Below are positions 8,297-17,136 of a stretch of DNA of 60,863 nt, piece by piece. Numbering within the stretch: position 1 is the first letter of the stretch; each line of letters opens with the position of its first letter. Under the pieces are notes generated by a model, which worked only from the letters and a program-made list of their open reading frames with translations, searched no databases and was not told the DNA's origin. Both the position numbers and the translations under genes were made by a program. The DNA comes from JBBIII01 sp037446575 (lineage in GTDB: Bacteria > Bacteroidota > Ignavibacteria > UBA10030). The DNA is taken from contig JBBIII010000006.1 in the NCBI GenBank assembly GCA_037446575.1, forward strand, positions 1-60,863. Reading direction: 5' to 3'.

Positions 8297-8953
8297 TCAA
8301 TCTAAAATTATTCTTCGCGCACTTTCATAACGTTTCGAATAATAAGAACTTTGTAATGATGAAATCGTAACACCGAGTGAAACGCTGGCATGCGCAAACA
8401 AATCATCGCCCAAATAAATTCCGACATGCGAAGCGCTTTCTCCGGTTGTGTTAAAGAAAATCAAATCACCGAATTTCAATTGGTTAAAATCGACAGCTTT
8501 ACCTATCTTCGATTGTTCGGCGCTCGAGCGCGGAAGTTGAACACCGATAGAATTCTTATAGACAGTCATTGTATAACCTGAGCAATCCATTCCAGTCATG
8601 CTGATCCCGCCATTTACATAAGCAACTCCCATATACTTAGATATTTCACGCATCATTTTACTTTGATCTAACGGTTTAATAGCCGGATTTTTTTCTTTTT
8701 TAAAATCTCGTTCGCCGCTTGCTATTCGTTCAACTTCTTTCGGTTCGACTTTCTTGTCGTTTTCTTTCATCTCCTCTTCAGCTTCTTTTGAAGAAAACCG
8801 AGGCCCGGGCTTGGACTTTGTTTCGGTAGAAGATTTTTTTCGTTCGCTTCCTCCAAACCTCGGAGACGACCCGCCGCATCCGTCAAAAATAAGGATTGCG
8901 AAAACGAATCCCGTAACAATTACAATATTTACTTTTTTTAAAAAGCGAATCAT
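8297..8953 (-). CDS. NlpC/P60-family cell-wall peptidase, lipoprotein
   Basis: Probable D-gamma-glutamyl-diamino-acid endopeptidase acting on peptidoglycan. 218 residues from the ATG at 8953. An upstream TTG at 8977 is in frame but lies inside a terminator-like hairpin, so it is rejected. The signal sequence MIRFLKKVNIVIVTGF ends at a lipobox-like IFDGC, then comes a Lys/Glu-rich linker (about 30-90) and the NlpC/P60 domain (about 95-218), with catalytic Cys in MDCSGY, His in SHVGIYLG and a third polar residue in FAHAS. Located between rpoD and def. Confidence 0.88.
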   Translation of the reverse strand: MIRFLKKVNIVIVTGFVFAILIFDGCGGSSPRFGGSERKKSSTETKSKPGPRFSSKEAEEEMKENDKKVEPKEVERIASGERDFKKEKNPAIKPLDQSKMMREISKYMGVAYVNGGISMTGMDCSGYTMTVYKNSIGVQLPRSSAEQSKIGKAVDFNQLKFGDLIFFNTTGESASHVGIYLGDDLFAHASVSLGVTISSLQSSYYSKRYESARRIILD

Positions 8954-8966
8954 ACTTTTTATAACA

Positions 8967-8988
8967 AAGCCCCGCAAAGACGGGGCTT
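8967..8988 (-). terminator. Hairpin between rpoD and the NlpC gene
   Basis: AAGCCCCG (8967-8974) and CGGGGCTT (8981-8988) form a perfect 8-bp GC-rich stem with a 6-nt loop. On the minus strand it follows the rpoD stop by about 40 bp and is followed by TGTTATAAAAAG, a poor T-run. It probably ends or attenuates the rpoD transcript only about 14 bp before the next start codon. Confidence 0.55.
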
Positions 8989-9025
8989 GCTAATAAAATT
9001 TTTCTATATGGTTTTATGCATCTTC

Positions 9026-9883
9026 TTATCCAAGATATGCACGTAATGCTTTACTGCGCGATGCATGTCGAAGGCGCCGAATTGCCTTTTCTTTTATTTG
9101 CCGCACCCTCTCTCGCGTAAGATTAAATTTTTCTCCAATCTCTTCCAAAGTAAGCGAATGTTCTGAATCTAACCCAAAGTATAATTTTATAACTTGCGCT
9201 TCTCGTTCGCTTAATGTTGCTAAAGCTCGCTTTACTTCATCTTTCAACGATTGCTCTAACAATCCGGAATCTGGAGTAGGTTGGCGATTATCTTGAATAA
9301 CATCGAGCAGACGATTGTCTTCGCCCTGAGCAAATGGCGCATCCATAGATAAGTGCCTGCCGGATATTTTTAGAGTGTCCGAAACCTCGAACAACGACAT
9401 GTCTAACTCTTCTGCAAGTTCGCTTGCGCTTGGTTCGCGTTCAAATTCCTGCTCGAGCGTGCTGAATGCTTTTCCGATTTTATTTAACGCGCCAACGCGG
9501 TTAAGCGGCAACCGAACAATACGCGATTGTTCTGCCAATGCCTGCAATATCGATTGACGAATCCACCATACTGCGTACGAGATAAATTTAAAACCTCTTG
9601 TTTCGTCAAATCTTTTTGCCGCTTTTATAAGTCCAAGATTTCCTTCATTTATCAAATCGCCGAGCGATAGACCTTGATTCTGATATTGTTTGGCAACGCT
9701 TACGACAAAACGTAAATTGGCTTTTGTTAATTTTTCTAATGCTTTTTGATCTCCCTTTTTAATACGTCTTGCAAGTTCTATTTCCTCTTGAGGCACTAAT
9801 AAATCGACCTTGCCAATCTCTTGCAAATATTTATCTAAAGATTGGCTTTCTCTGTTTGTATATTGTTTGCTTATTTTTACCAT
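9026..9883 (-). CDS. rpoD: Primary RNA polymerase sigma factor, short Bacteroidota-type
   Basis: 285 residues, lacking region 1.1 and the long non-conserved insert of proteobacterial RpoD, as is typical of Bacteroidota/Chlorobiota housekeeping sigma factors. Region 1.2 is near residues 14-45 (SLDKYLQEIGKVDLL). Regions 2.1-2.4 include NLRFVVSVAKQYQNQG, DLINEGNLGLIKAAKRFD and FISYAVWWIRQSILQAL, and region 4 (ETLSEREAQVIKLYFGL-like; TLEEIGEKFNLTRERVRQIK) is at about 225-275. It is probably monocistronic, between a 410-bp upstream gap and a downstream hairpin. Consensus-like TTGACA/TATAAT promoters elsewhere in the window fit a factor of this kind. Confidence 0.94.
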   Translation of the reverse strand: MVKISKQYTNRESQSLDKYLQEIGKVDLLVPQEEIELARRIKKGDQKALEKLTKANLRFVVSVAKQYQNQGLSLGDLINEGNLGLIKAAKRFDETRGFKFISYAVWWIRQSILQALAEQSRIVRLPLNRVGALNKIGKAFSTLEQEFEREPSASELAEELDMSLFEVSDTLKISGRHLSMDAPFAQGEDNRLLDVIQDNRQPTPDSGLLEQSLKDEVKRALATLSEREAQVIKLYFGLDSEHSLTLEEIGEKFNLTRERVRQIKEKAIRRLRHASRSKALRAYLG

Positions 9884-10296
9884 CTATTTACCTAAATTCA
9901 TTTATTAATTTTTTCGTCTTTTATTTAAACACTAAAAAAGGCATATAAAGTTCATTTCCTATTCATCTATTCTATTTCAAATCATTCTATACTTGCGCTT
10001 ACGGGGTTTTTTTCCATCGGCGGTGTAATAATAGATCAGAAGTTTATTCAAATCATGTGCCGAACAGAACCCCGTCCACCTAATCATAATAACAGCATCA
10101 AACACATATTTTACAATATCGACACCTATAACGAATGAATCCTTTGAATTTGGAAAAAGGCCGATATGTTTTACAATTTGTAACGTCATTGCGTTAATTC
10201 TTTATTCGAAAGTAAAATCGTGTTTATCGCTTTTCCACGAATATCTAACCGACTGATTATTAGACTAAAAGAAACTTATATTGTTTCCATAGCAAA
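9884..10296. other. Gap upstream of rpoD with one doubtful small frame
   Basis: 413 bp. A 70-codon minus-strand frame (9977-10189) starting MTLQIVKHIGLF and ending in KKPRKRKYRMI has no ribosome-binding site and no recognisable family. It may be a decayed gene or chance. The rpoD promoter should lie in the AT-rich 9890-9990 stretch, but I could not pick convincing boxes. Confidence 0.4.
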
Positions 10297-11481
10297 CTAC
10301 ATAATTTCTGTTAAGAAGCTATGACCTGCCAATAATTTAGTTTTAGGTATTTCAAAAAATTCTGCTATCGTTTTACCTACATCTGCAAAAGTGCTTCGTA
10401 TCCCAAGATTAATGTTCTTTTTACCGGAAATCGAATAACACAATAAAGGAACATATTCTCGCGTATGATCTGTGCTTTGGTCTGTCGGATCATTGCCATG
10501 ATCTGCTGTTAAAATCAATAAGTCTCCATTTTCTATGCATTGTTGAATTTGAGGTAGTTTCTCATCAAACTCTTCAAGCGATTTTGCATATCCTATGGTG
10601 TCCTGTCGATGTCCATAAAGCATATCAAAATCGATAAGATTTGCTATTATCAAACCATCTTTGGTTGAGTTGGAAAACTTAATAATTTCATCAATACCAT
10701 CAGCGTTTGATTTGATATGAATTTTTTCTTTCAGTCCACGTCCGCAAAAGAGATCATCAATTTTCCCGATACCTATAGTAGGTATTCCTACTTCGTACAA
10801 ACAATCTAAGATTGTTAACGATGGCGGTTCTACGGCGTAGTCTTTTCTATTTGTTGTACGAACAAAAGAACCGCTTACACCTATAAATGGGCGTGCAATT
10901 ACACGACCTACCGAATGCTCATCAATTACTACTTGTTCTCGTGTCTTTTTGCAAATCTCATAAAGGCGCTCTAAAGAAATTACTTCTTCATGCGCTGCAA
11001 TTTGAAAAACCGAATCGCCAGAAGTGTACACGATTGGGTAGCCAGTCCGAAGATGTTCATCGCCTAATTCTTTTATAATCTCTGTACCCGATGCTGGTTT
11101 GTTGCCTAAGTATCCTTTGCAACCTGTAACATCTAAAAATTTCTTTAGCAGATTTTCGGGAAAACCGTTCGGATACAAAGGAAAGGCGCGTTGAGTAATA
11201 ATTCCGGCAATTTCCCAATGCCCGGTTGTACTGTCTTTTCCTTTGGACCCCTCGGCAAGCTTACCAAAGCATCCAAGTGCATTCTCGATTTTGGGAACAC
11301 CGTGTATGTGAGAAATATTACCTAATCCTAAATTTGCTAAATTTGGCAAATTTAATCCGCCAACTTCACGAGCTATATTAGCAATTGTATTTGTTCCCCT
11401 ATCGCCGTATTCGGCGGCATCGGGCATTTCACCAATGCCAACGCTATCAAGTATAACGAGTATAAGTTTATTGTTTTTCAA
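10297..11481 (-). CDS. deoB: Phosphopentomutase
   Basis: Interconverts (deoxy)ribose-1-phosphate and (deoxy)ribose-5-phosphate, linking nucleoside phosphorolysis to DeoC. 394 residues, the standard length. An alkaline-phosphatase-superfamily metalloenzyme: VILDSVGIGEMPDA (about 8-21), GKDSTTGHWEIAG with the catalytic Thr (about 80-92), IANLIDFDMLYGHRQD and ILTADHGNDPT with metal-binding Asp/His. Translation appears to begin at TTG 11481, since no ATG exists near the conserved N-terminus. It follows a small zinc-binding protein gene by about 40 bp, so it may be cotranscribed with it. Confidence 0.95.
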   Translation of the reverse strand: MKNNKLILVILDSVGIGEMPDAAEYGDRGTNTIANIAREVGGLNLPNLANLGLGNISHIHGVPKIENALGCFGKLAEGSKGKDSTTGHWEIAGIITQRAFPLYPNGFPENLLKKFLDVTGCKGYLGNKPASGTEIIKELGDEHLRTGYPIVYTSGDSVFQIAAHEEVISLERLYEICKKTREQVVIDEHSVGRVIARPFIGVSGSFVRTTNRKDYAVEPPSLTILDCLYEVGIPTIGIGKIDDLFCGRGLKEKIHIKSNADGIDEIIKFSNSTKDGLIIANLIDFDMLYGHRQDTIGYAKSLEEFDEKLPQIQQCIENGDLLILTADHGNDPTDQSTDHTREYVPLLCYSISGKKNINLGIRSTFADVGKTIAEFFEIPKTKLLAGHSFLTEIM

Positions 11482-11524
11482 TGCTATTAGAAATTGGTAT
11501 AATAGAGTTTCGAATATAAATTCT

Positions 11525-11719
11525 TTACCCTAAAAACTCCTTTTCATTGCATTTACAAATTTGAACTCGTTGTCTATTAAATCGGAAAGAGCTATGCGCC
11601 GAGCGTACGGATTGCACATAGAGCGTCGGGGTTTTGACCGTGCCGCACTTTGGGCATTTTATTCCTTTTTCTTGACCAGCTTTTTTTGCTTTTTCAGCGA
11701 AATCAGTTTGTTTTGCCAT
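11525..11719 (-). CDS. Small zinc-ribbon-like protein, unknown function
   Basis: 64 residues. A basic N-terminus (MAKQTDFAEKAKKAG) precedes KCPKCGTVKTP and ends with QICKCNEKEFLG. The CPxC and CxC pairs about 30 residues apart suggest one bound zinc. The segment between (TLYVQSVRSAHSSFRFNR) is basic and aromatic, which would suit RNA or ribosome contact, but that is speculation. ATG start with GGAG about eight bases upstream. It lies between a GGDEF-like gene and deoB on the same strand. Confidence 0.75.
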   Translation of the reverse strand: MAKQTDFAEKAKKAGQEKGIKCPKCGTVKTPTLYVQSVRSAHSSFRFNRQRVQICKCNEKEFLG

Positions 11720-11755
11720 TTAAATCTCCAAAAAATATCAGTTACTAAAAATAAA

Positions 11756-13696
11756 TTAATATATTCTAATAATATTGCCGCCTGCTTCGATAGCTTTGCG
11801 TAATACTCGGTCGGCATTTTCTAACAAATTCACGTCAGTAGCGTCTTCCATCGCTCCGGCTACGCCAACGCTTATTGTTACTGAAAAACTTTTATTATCG
11901 ATGTTAATAATGTTGCTTGCAACATTTTTACGAATTTTTTCCGCCCATAAAGATGCTTCATTGGATGTTGTATTCACAAGAAGCACTACAAAGCAATTAA
12001 AATCGAACCTGCCTAAAACATCGTAATGCCGGGTAGAAATCTTAATCAGCCGTCCTACATTTTGAAGGATGAAATCGAACGCTTCTCTTCCATATCTTTT
12101 AATGTGCTCTTCCATCCGGTCAATTGAAATCATAACTATTGATAATTCATTCGAAAAATCATTTGCACGCTGTACTTCTTCTTGAAGCCGCGCCATAAAG
12201 CTTTTACGCGTAAGGACGCCGGTCGTTTCGTCTAACGAAACATAGTTATTCATTATTTCCGTCAAACTTAAAATCTCCAAAGCCCAAGAAGCTGTTTCGG
12301 TAAGCTTTCTTACTAATTTTATATCTGGCTCGGAATAGGTTTTGGCGTCTTTACTTTCTACAAGCAATGCACCATAACATCTGCTTAAAGAATTAAGAGG
12401 CACTATTAATAATGCCCCCTTTGAATCGCATCTTTCAGCTTGATAAAACCGAGGCGATGTTATGCTCGCAATATCATCAATTATCTTTGGCACGCCTGTC
12501 TGTATAACACTTGCAACCATACTTTGCTGTGCGTCTAATTCTGAATGTAACGGCACATAAGAATCATTCATCCGATTCATCAGATAGTGCACTATCCAAG
12601 ATTTTTTATTGTCATCAAATAGAACTACTACAATATAATCCCAAGGAAGCAATCTCGAAACTTCTTCCGCTAATGAACGTGAAATCGAATGAGTGCTAAA
12701 ATCTATACTCAAATGTTCACGTATTCGATCTATCGACCTAAGGGCTTCAGAATCTAATAATAAATCATATTTAGCAGTATAACTTCTTATTAATGTGGAA
12801 ATTAACTTTGCTATTTGAGCCAACGATACTATCGTTTCATTTCCATAAGCATCAGTCTCTAAACAATCCAATAAAAGAACAGCCATCGGCTCATAAACCG
12901 TTGCCCCATCATAGAAAATCGGCACACCCACAAAAGTTTTTATAGATTCAGTTGATGTATAATACGGAATCATTTCGTTTTGACTTAAAGCATTAACATA
13001 GTTCACAATTTGCGGTTTGCCATTAATCGCAATTTGGCTTACCAAATCTGAAGATAATGGAAACCGCTTATGAGACATAAACTTTTCCGAATCAGTTACA
13101 TAGTTTTCTAGCACTAATTGCTGTTTTTCTTTATTAATCCAAAATAAACAAACTGTATGGGCAAAATGCACATCTTTAACAACATTCAGCACGCGCTTTA
13201 TTAACACATTGAATTCAACCCGTGGTCCTCCTTCGTTACTTTTTCCTTCGTTCGGAGACTCAATGAATTCATTTATATCGAATGTTGTTGTTACAGATTT
13301 TTCAGGCATCTTTAGGTTAGTTTTAATTCTCTCTTCATTATTTAATTTTGCAAGTTTATCTTTAGTTTCATCTACAAATTTTATTTGATACTGTTCATCT
13401 GAAGCTTGAAAATCATCGAAGACAAGTTTTTTCACTTTTACATTTTGCTCCTCTTCATTTTTAGAAGCGTGAACACTTCTTACATAAGTCGAACTTGCCG
13501 CATGTTTTACCAGTTTTACGATTACGAATGAAATTAGAACTCCCGATGTTAAAAATAACACCGTTTTTAATAATGAACCCGCAACAAACACTCCCCCTAA
13601 AAATGATACGACGCCCCCCAATACTATCAATTCCTCCGTAATTTTTACGGACTTCAAGGCAGAATAGATCGCATTGAACTTTTGGGCGTCTGTCAT
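11756..13696 (-). CDS. Membrane GAF-GAF-GGDEF-like signalling protein with degenerate active site
   Basis: 646 residues. Two membrane helices near residues 22-62 (VLGGVVSFLGGVF.., VLFLTSGVLISFVIVKLV) are followed by a charged linker, a GAF-like sensory domain (about 165-300), a second GAF-like domain (about 330-470) and a C-terminal GGDEF fold (about 485-646: TGVLTRKSFMARL, VMISIDRMEEH, VSVGVAGA-like SVTISVGVAGA). The GG(D/E)EF signature is replaced by RFDFNCF, so diguanylate cyclase activity is unlikely. It may instead bind GTP or c-di-GMP, or be a structural output domain. A promoter with TTGACT/TAAATT lies about 40 bp upstream. Confidence 0.85.
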   Translation of the reverse strand: MTDAQKFNAIYSALKSVKITEELIVLGGVVSFLGGVFVAGSLLKTVLFLTSGVLISFVIVKLVKHAASSTYVRSVHASKNEEEQNVKVKKLVFDDFQASDEQYQIKFVDETKDKLAKLNNEERIKTNLKMPEKSVTTTFDINEFIESPNEGKSNEGGPRVEFNVLIKRVLNVVKDVHFAHTVCLFWINKEKQQLVLENYVTDSEKFMSHKRFPLSSDLVSQIAINGKPQIVNYVNALSQNEMIPYYTSTESIKTFVGVPIFYDGATVYEPMAVLLLDCLETDAYGNETIVSLAQIAKLISTLIRSYTAKYDLLLDSEALRSIDRIREHLSIDFSTHSISRSLAEEVSRLLPWDYIVVVLFDDNKKSWIVHYLMNRMNDSYVPLHSELDAQQSMVASVIQTGVPKIIDDIASITSPRFYQAERCDSKGALLIVPLNSLSRCYGALLVESKDAKTYSEPDIKLVRKLTETASWALEILSLTEIMNNYVSLDETTGVLTRKSFMARLQEEVQRANDFSNELSIVMISIDRMEEHIKRYGREAFDFILQNVGRLIKISTRHYDVLGRFDFNCFVVLLVNTTSNEASLWAEKIRKNVASNIINIDNKSFSVTISVGVAGAMEDATDVNLLENADRVLRKAIEAGGNIIRIY

Positions 13697-13735
13697 TTAT
13701 TTAGAGAGTCCTATGTTTGCCCTCAAATTACACTA

Positions 13736-13764
13736 AATTTACCTGTTTTGTGCTGTAAAGTCAA
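13736..13764 (-). promoter_or_regulatory. Probable sigma-70 promoter of the GAF-GGDEF-like gene
   Basis: Minus-strand TTGACT (13764-13759), 17-bp spacer, TAAATT (13741-13736). The predicted start of transcription is about 30 bases before the ATG. Confidence 0.5.
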
Positions 13765-13968
13765 CCACTTAACATATATTTTTTTAGCATTGTAAATAAT
13801 CACTTTGAAAACCGGCAACCACAAAAAAATTTGCAATTGAAACAATGAATTTTTATTACATTTATTCATAATTTCTATTGGATAACTTCATTACTTGCAG
13901 GATTATTTATTTTTGCATAACTTTTTTCTGCAAAGGAAACTAATTTAACCCCCTTTCAAAAAAGGACT

Positions 13969-16476
13969 ATGAAAGCAGTAATAATGGCAGGTGGATTTGG
14001 AACGCGATTGCGTCCATTAACTACCAATATTCCAAAACCAATGGTTCCAATGGTCAACAGACCTATGATGGAATACATTGTTGAACTACTTAAAACTCAT
14101 GGTATAAAAGATATTGTGTCCACACTATTTTACCAACCAGATAGTATAATGGCACATTTTGGAGATGGCAGTAAGTTCGGCATTAAAATGCAATACCTTA
14201 AAGCGGAAGCAGATTACGGAACAGCGGGAAGCGTAAGGAATGCAAAAGATTTTTTAGATGAGAAGTTTATAATAATAAGCGGCGACGTTTTAACTGATTT
14301 TGATTTGACATCTGCAATTAAATTCCACAAAGAAAAAAAAGCATTAGCTACAATATTATTAACAAGAGTGCCAAATCCATTACAATTTGGCGTAGTATTA
14401 ACTAAAGAAGATGGTAAAATTAATCGTTTTTTAGAAAAACCTACATGGGGCGAAGTGTTTAGCGATACTATCAATACAGGCATCTATATACTTGAACCCG
14501 AAGTTTTAGATTTAATTCCAGAGAAAAAAGAATTCGACTTTAGCAAAAATCTTTTTCCGCTATTACTAGAACGAAATTTAGGATTATACGGTTATATTGC
14601 CGAGGGATATTGGAAAGACATCGGTAGTTTAAATGAATATCAAGATGCACATATAGATTCCCTATTAGGAGATGTAAAAATTAGAATTTCAGGCGAACGA
14701 AGAGGGTCGCTGATAATAGGCGAAGGATCAATTATTGAAACTGAAGACCGGAATTTAACAGGTACAAGTGTTATAGGTAAGAATTGCCATATATACAGCG
14801 GAGCGGTGATAAGCAACTCTGTAATCGGGGATAATTGCGAAGTATTCCCAGGCGCGGTAATACGTAATTCTGTAATTTGGAAAAATTCGAAAATTGGAGC
14901 ACGCTCGGAGCTTTCACTTGATGTAGTCTGTTCTAACTGCATCATTAACGATGATGTTGTTATTATGGAAAATGTATTTATCAGCGACTCATGCAAAGTT
15001 GGACGCGGCAGTAAGCTTCTATCAAATATAAAAATATGGCCCGAAAAAACAATTGAAGAACGTTCTATAGTTACCCGAAGTCTTGTATGGGAAGATAGAT
15101 GGTTGCGAGAACTTTTTACAGATGCGCGCGTAACCGGACTTTCAAATATAGAAATCAATCCCGAGTTTGGAGCAAAACTAGGCGCAACATTTGGCGCATT
15201 GGTGGGAGCCGGCTCTTCGGTTGTAACAAGCCGAGATTTCGACAATGTCTCCAGAATGATAAACAGAGCCATTATGACCGGGTTGATGTCGGCGGGCGCT
15301 AATTGTATAGATTTACGAGCGACCTCAATTCCTATAGTAAGGCATGAACTTCGAACAGGAAAAGAACGAGGCGGAATCCATGTCCGCAAATCTCCCTTCG
15401 ATAGAAATAGTACTGATATAATTTTCTTCGACGCACAAGGGAAAGATTTGCCATCAAACAAAACAAAATCAATGGATAGACTCTTTTTTGGCGAAGATTT
15501 TAACAGAGCGCATCATGAACAAGTCGGTTCTATCTCATTCCCCGAACGCACAACGGAAAGTTATGTTCAGCGTTTTTTAGAAACTTTAGATACAAAGACT
15601 ATTCAGCCCTCCAAACTTAAATTAGTAATAGACTATTCAAACGGTATTGCATCTACAATATTCCCAAATATTTTGGGTAACTTAGAAATACAAGTTGTTG
15701 CATTAAATGCATACTTAGACAACAAAAAAATCACGAAGACAGTGGAAAGTTTCGAAAATTCGTTAAGAGAACTTGCTTATGTCGTAACTTCATTAAAATA
15801 TGATGTCGGTTGTTTATTCGATGCTGGCGCAGAGAAAATATTTATTATAGATGAAAATGGTCGTTTGATTGACAGCGATAGATTATTAACATTAATGTTA
15901 AAATTCTATGCTATGTCTAATCCTGACTTGCGAAAATTCGCTGTGCCAATTTCTGCAAGCGGCGAAGTTGATATGATTGCGAAAGAGTTTAACCTGCAAG
16001 CAATAAAGACTCGCGACAGCCACCTTGCGCTTATGGAAGCGGCGTCGGATAAAGAATTGAGATTTGTTGGCGGCACGAAGGGCGGATTTATTTTTAATGA
16101 ATTCTTATTTGCTTCAGATGGTATGTATTCGATAGCAAAGCTATTAGAATGTATAGCCAAGACAAATAAAAGAATTGGAGAGTTAGATAGAGAGACACCT
16201 CGCCTTAAATTTATAAAGAAAAATGTTTCGTGCCCTTGGCATGTGAAAGGAAAGGTCTTAAGAAAATTAACCGAACATTCGGAAAATATTCCACGGCAAC
16301 TTATCGAAGGAATAAAATTATATCCTAACGGATTTGATGGAACAACATCAATTATGCTGAATCCAGATAGAGCTAGACCTGTATTTCATATTAACGCAGA
16401 GTCGGAAAGCACAACGACAGCAGAAAAATTATGCAACGAATATGAACTTCTAATAAATCAATGGATAGAACCGTAG
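13969..16476 (+). CDS. Mannose-1-phosphate guanylyltransferase fused to a degenerate phosphomannomutase domain
   Basis: 835 residues in three parts. An N-terminal nucleotidyltransferase (about 1-235: MKAVIMAGGFGTRLRPLT, KPMVPMVNRP, ISGDVLTDFD, NTGIYILEP) should make GDP-mannose or a related NDP-sugar. A left-handed beta-helix of hexapeptides follows (about 250-370: ISNSVIGDNCEVFPGAVI). The last 450 residues resemble phosphomannomutase, but the phosphoserine loop TASHNP is replaced by VRKSPFDRN, the metal site DGDGDR by DAGAEK, and the sugar loop by GGTKGGFIFNE. This part is therefore probably inactive and regulatory or structural. Divergent from the GAF-GGDEF-like gene; AAGGAC lies four bases before the ATG. 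Confidence 0.88.
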   Translation: MKAVIMAGGFGTRLRPLTTNIPKPMVPMVNRPMMEYIVELLKTHGIKDIVSTLFYQPDSIMAHFGDGSKFGIKMQYLKAEADYGTAGSVRNAKDFLDEKFIIISGDVLTDFDLTSAIKFHKEKKALATILLTRVPNPLQFGVVLTKEDGKINRFLEKPTWGEVFSDTINTGIYILEPEVLDLIPEKKEFDFSKNLFPLLLERNLGLYGYIAEGYWKDIGSLNEYQDAHIDSLLGDVKIRISGERRGSLIIGEGSIIETEDRNLTGTSVIGKNCHIYSGAVISNSVIGDNCEVFPGAVIRNSVIWKNSKIGARSELSLDVVCSNCIINDDVVIMENVFISDSCKVGRGSKLLSNIKIWPEKTIEERSIVTRSLVWEDRWLRELFTDARVTGLSNIEINPEFGAKLGATFGALVGAGSSVVTSRDFDNVSRMINRAIMTGLMSAGANCIDLRATSIPIVRHELRTGKERGGIHVRKSPFDRNSTDIIFFDAQGKDLPSNKTKSMDRLFFGEDFNRAHHEQVGSISFPERTTESYVQRFLETLDTKTIQPSKLKLVIDYSNGIASTIFPNILGNLEIQVVALNAYLDNKKITKTVESFENSLRELAYVVTSLKYDVGCLFDAGAEKIFIIDENGRLIDSDRLLTLMLKFYAMSNPDLRKFAVPISASGEVDMIAKEFNLQAIKTRDSHLALMEAASDKELRFVGGTKGGFIFNEFLFASDGMYSIAKLLECIAKTNKRIGELDRETPRLKFIKKNVSCPWHVKGKVLRKLTEHSENIPRQLIEGIKLYPNGFDGTTSIMLNPDRARPVFHINAESESTTTAEKLCNEYELLINQWIEP

Positions 16477-16587
16477 CAGAATCAAAAATGAAAATTTATT
16501 TGTTTTTTGAAAAAAAATACTGCAATCTTATGTAGTAAAATCATATTTGAAAAAGTATGATTAAGCGAATTACATTTGGAGGATGGA

Positions 16588-17058
16588 ATGAAGGTTGTTG
16601 AAATATTAAACAAATCAGTTGTTCAAACTAAACTTCCGGGCAATACAAAGGAAGAAATTATAAATGCAATGATAGAGCTTGCCGCGACACAAAAACAAGT
16701 AGTTAATAAAGAAAAAATGCGGACAGCAATTTTTGAACGTGAAAAAATTATGTCTACTGGTGTAGGTTCTGGGTTTGCAATCCCTCACGGCAAAACAGAC
16801 GCAGTAAGCGATATTGTTGCCGCATTTGCAGTTACAGCACAACCTATCGATTATCAGTCTTTAGATGATCAACCAGTACGGCTTATTTTTTTACTTGTTG
16901 GACGCGACAACATGGTCGGCCCACATATTAAGCTATTGAGCAGAATTTCGCGTTTAATGAATAAAGAAGAATTCCGCAATCAACTTCTCGAAGCCGAAAC
17001 ATCTGAAGATATTTTAGAAATCTTTAAGCAGGAAGAGGCAAATATTATTGAAGCATGA
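16588..17058 (+). CDS. PTS fructose-type EIIA domain protein (PtsN-like)
   Basis: 156 residues. The start is ATG 16588, preceded by GGAGG with a 5-nt gap; an in-frame TTG at 16576 lies before the Shine-Dalgarno sequence. This is a single EIIA(Fru/Ntr) domain with the phosphorylatable His in GFAIPHGKTDAV (about residue 66), and DQPVRLIFLLVGRDNMVGPHIKLLSRISRL covers the typical C-terminal half. No transport subunits are adjacent, so a regulatory role like PtsN is more likely than sugar uptake. It lies between the sugar-nucleotide enzyme and hisS. A loose TTGAAA/TATGTA pair with a 16-bp spacer upstream may be its promoter. Confidence 0.88.
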   Translation: MKVVEILNKSVVQTKLPGNTKEEIINAMIELAATQKQVVNKEKMRTAIFEREKIMSTGVGSGFAIPHGKTDAVSDIVAAFAVTAQPIDYQSLDDQPVRLIFLLVGRDNMVGPHIKLLSRISRLMNKEEFRNQLLEAETSEDILEIFKQEEANIIEA

Positions 17059-17136
17059 AGCATTTCAATGTGAATTATCTAACGCATTTAATCATCTCCA
17101 TAGCAAAAATAGTTGCACCGCCGAAAGGACTTTAAT

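Noticed and set aside
14640..15461. 273-codon minus-strand frame
   Set aside because: Antisense to the beta-helix and PMM-like parts of the guanylyltransferase fusion, which has clear motifs on the plus strand.
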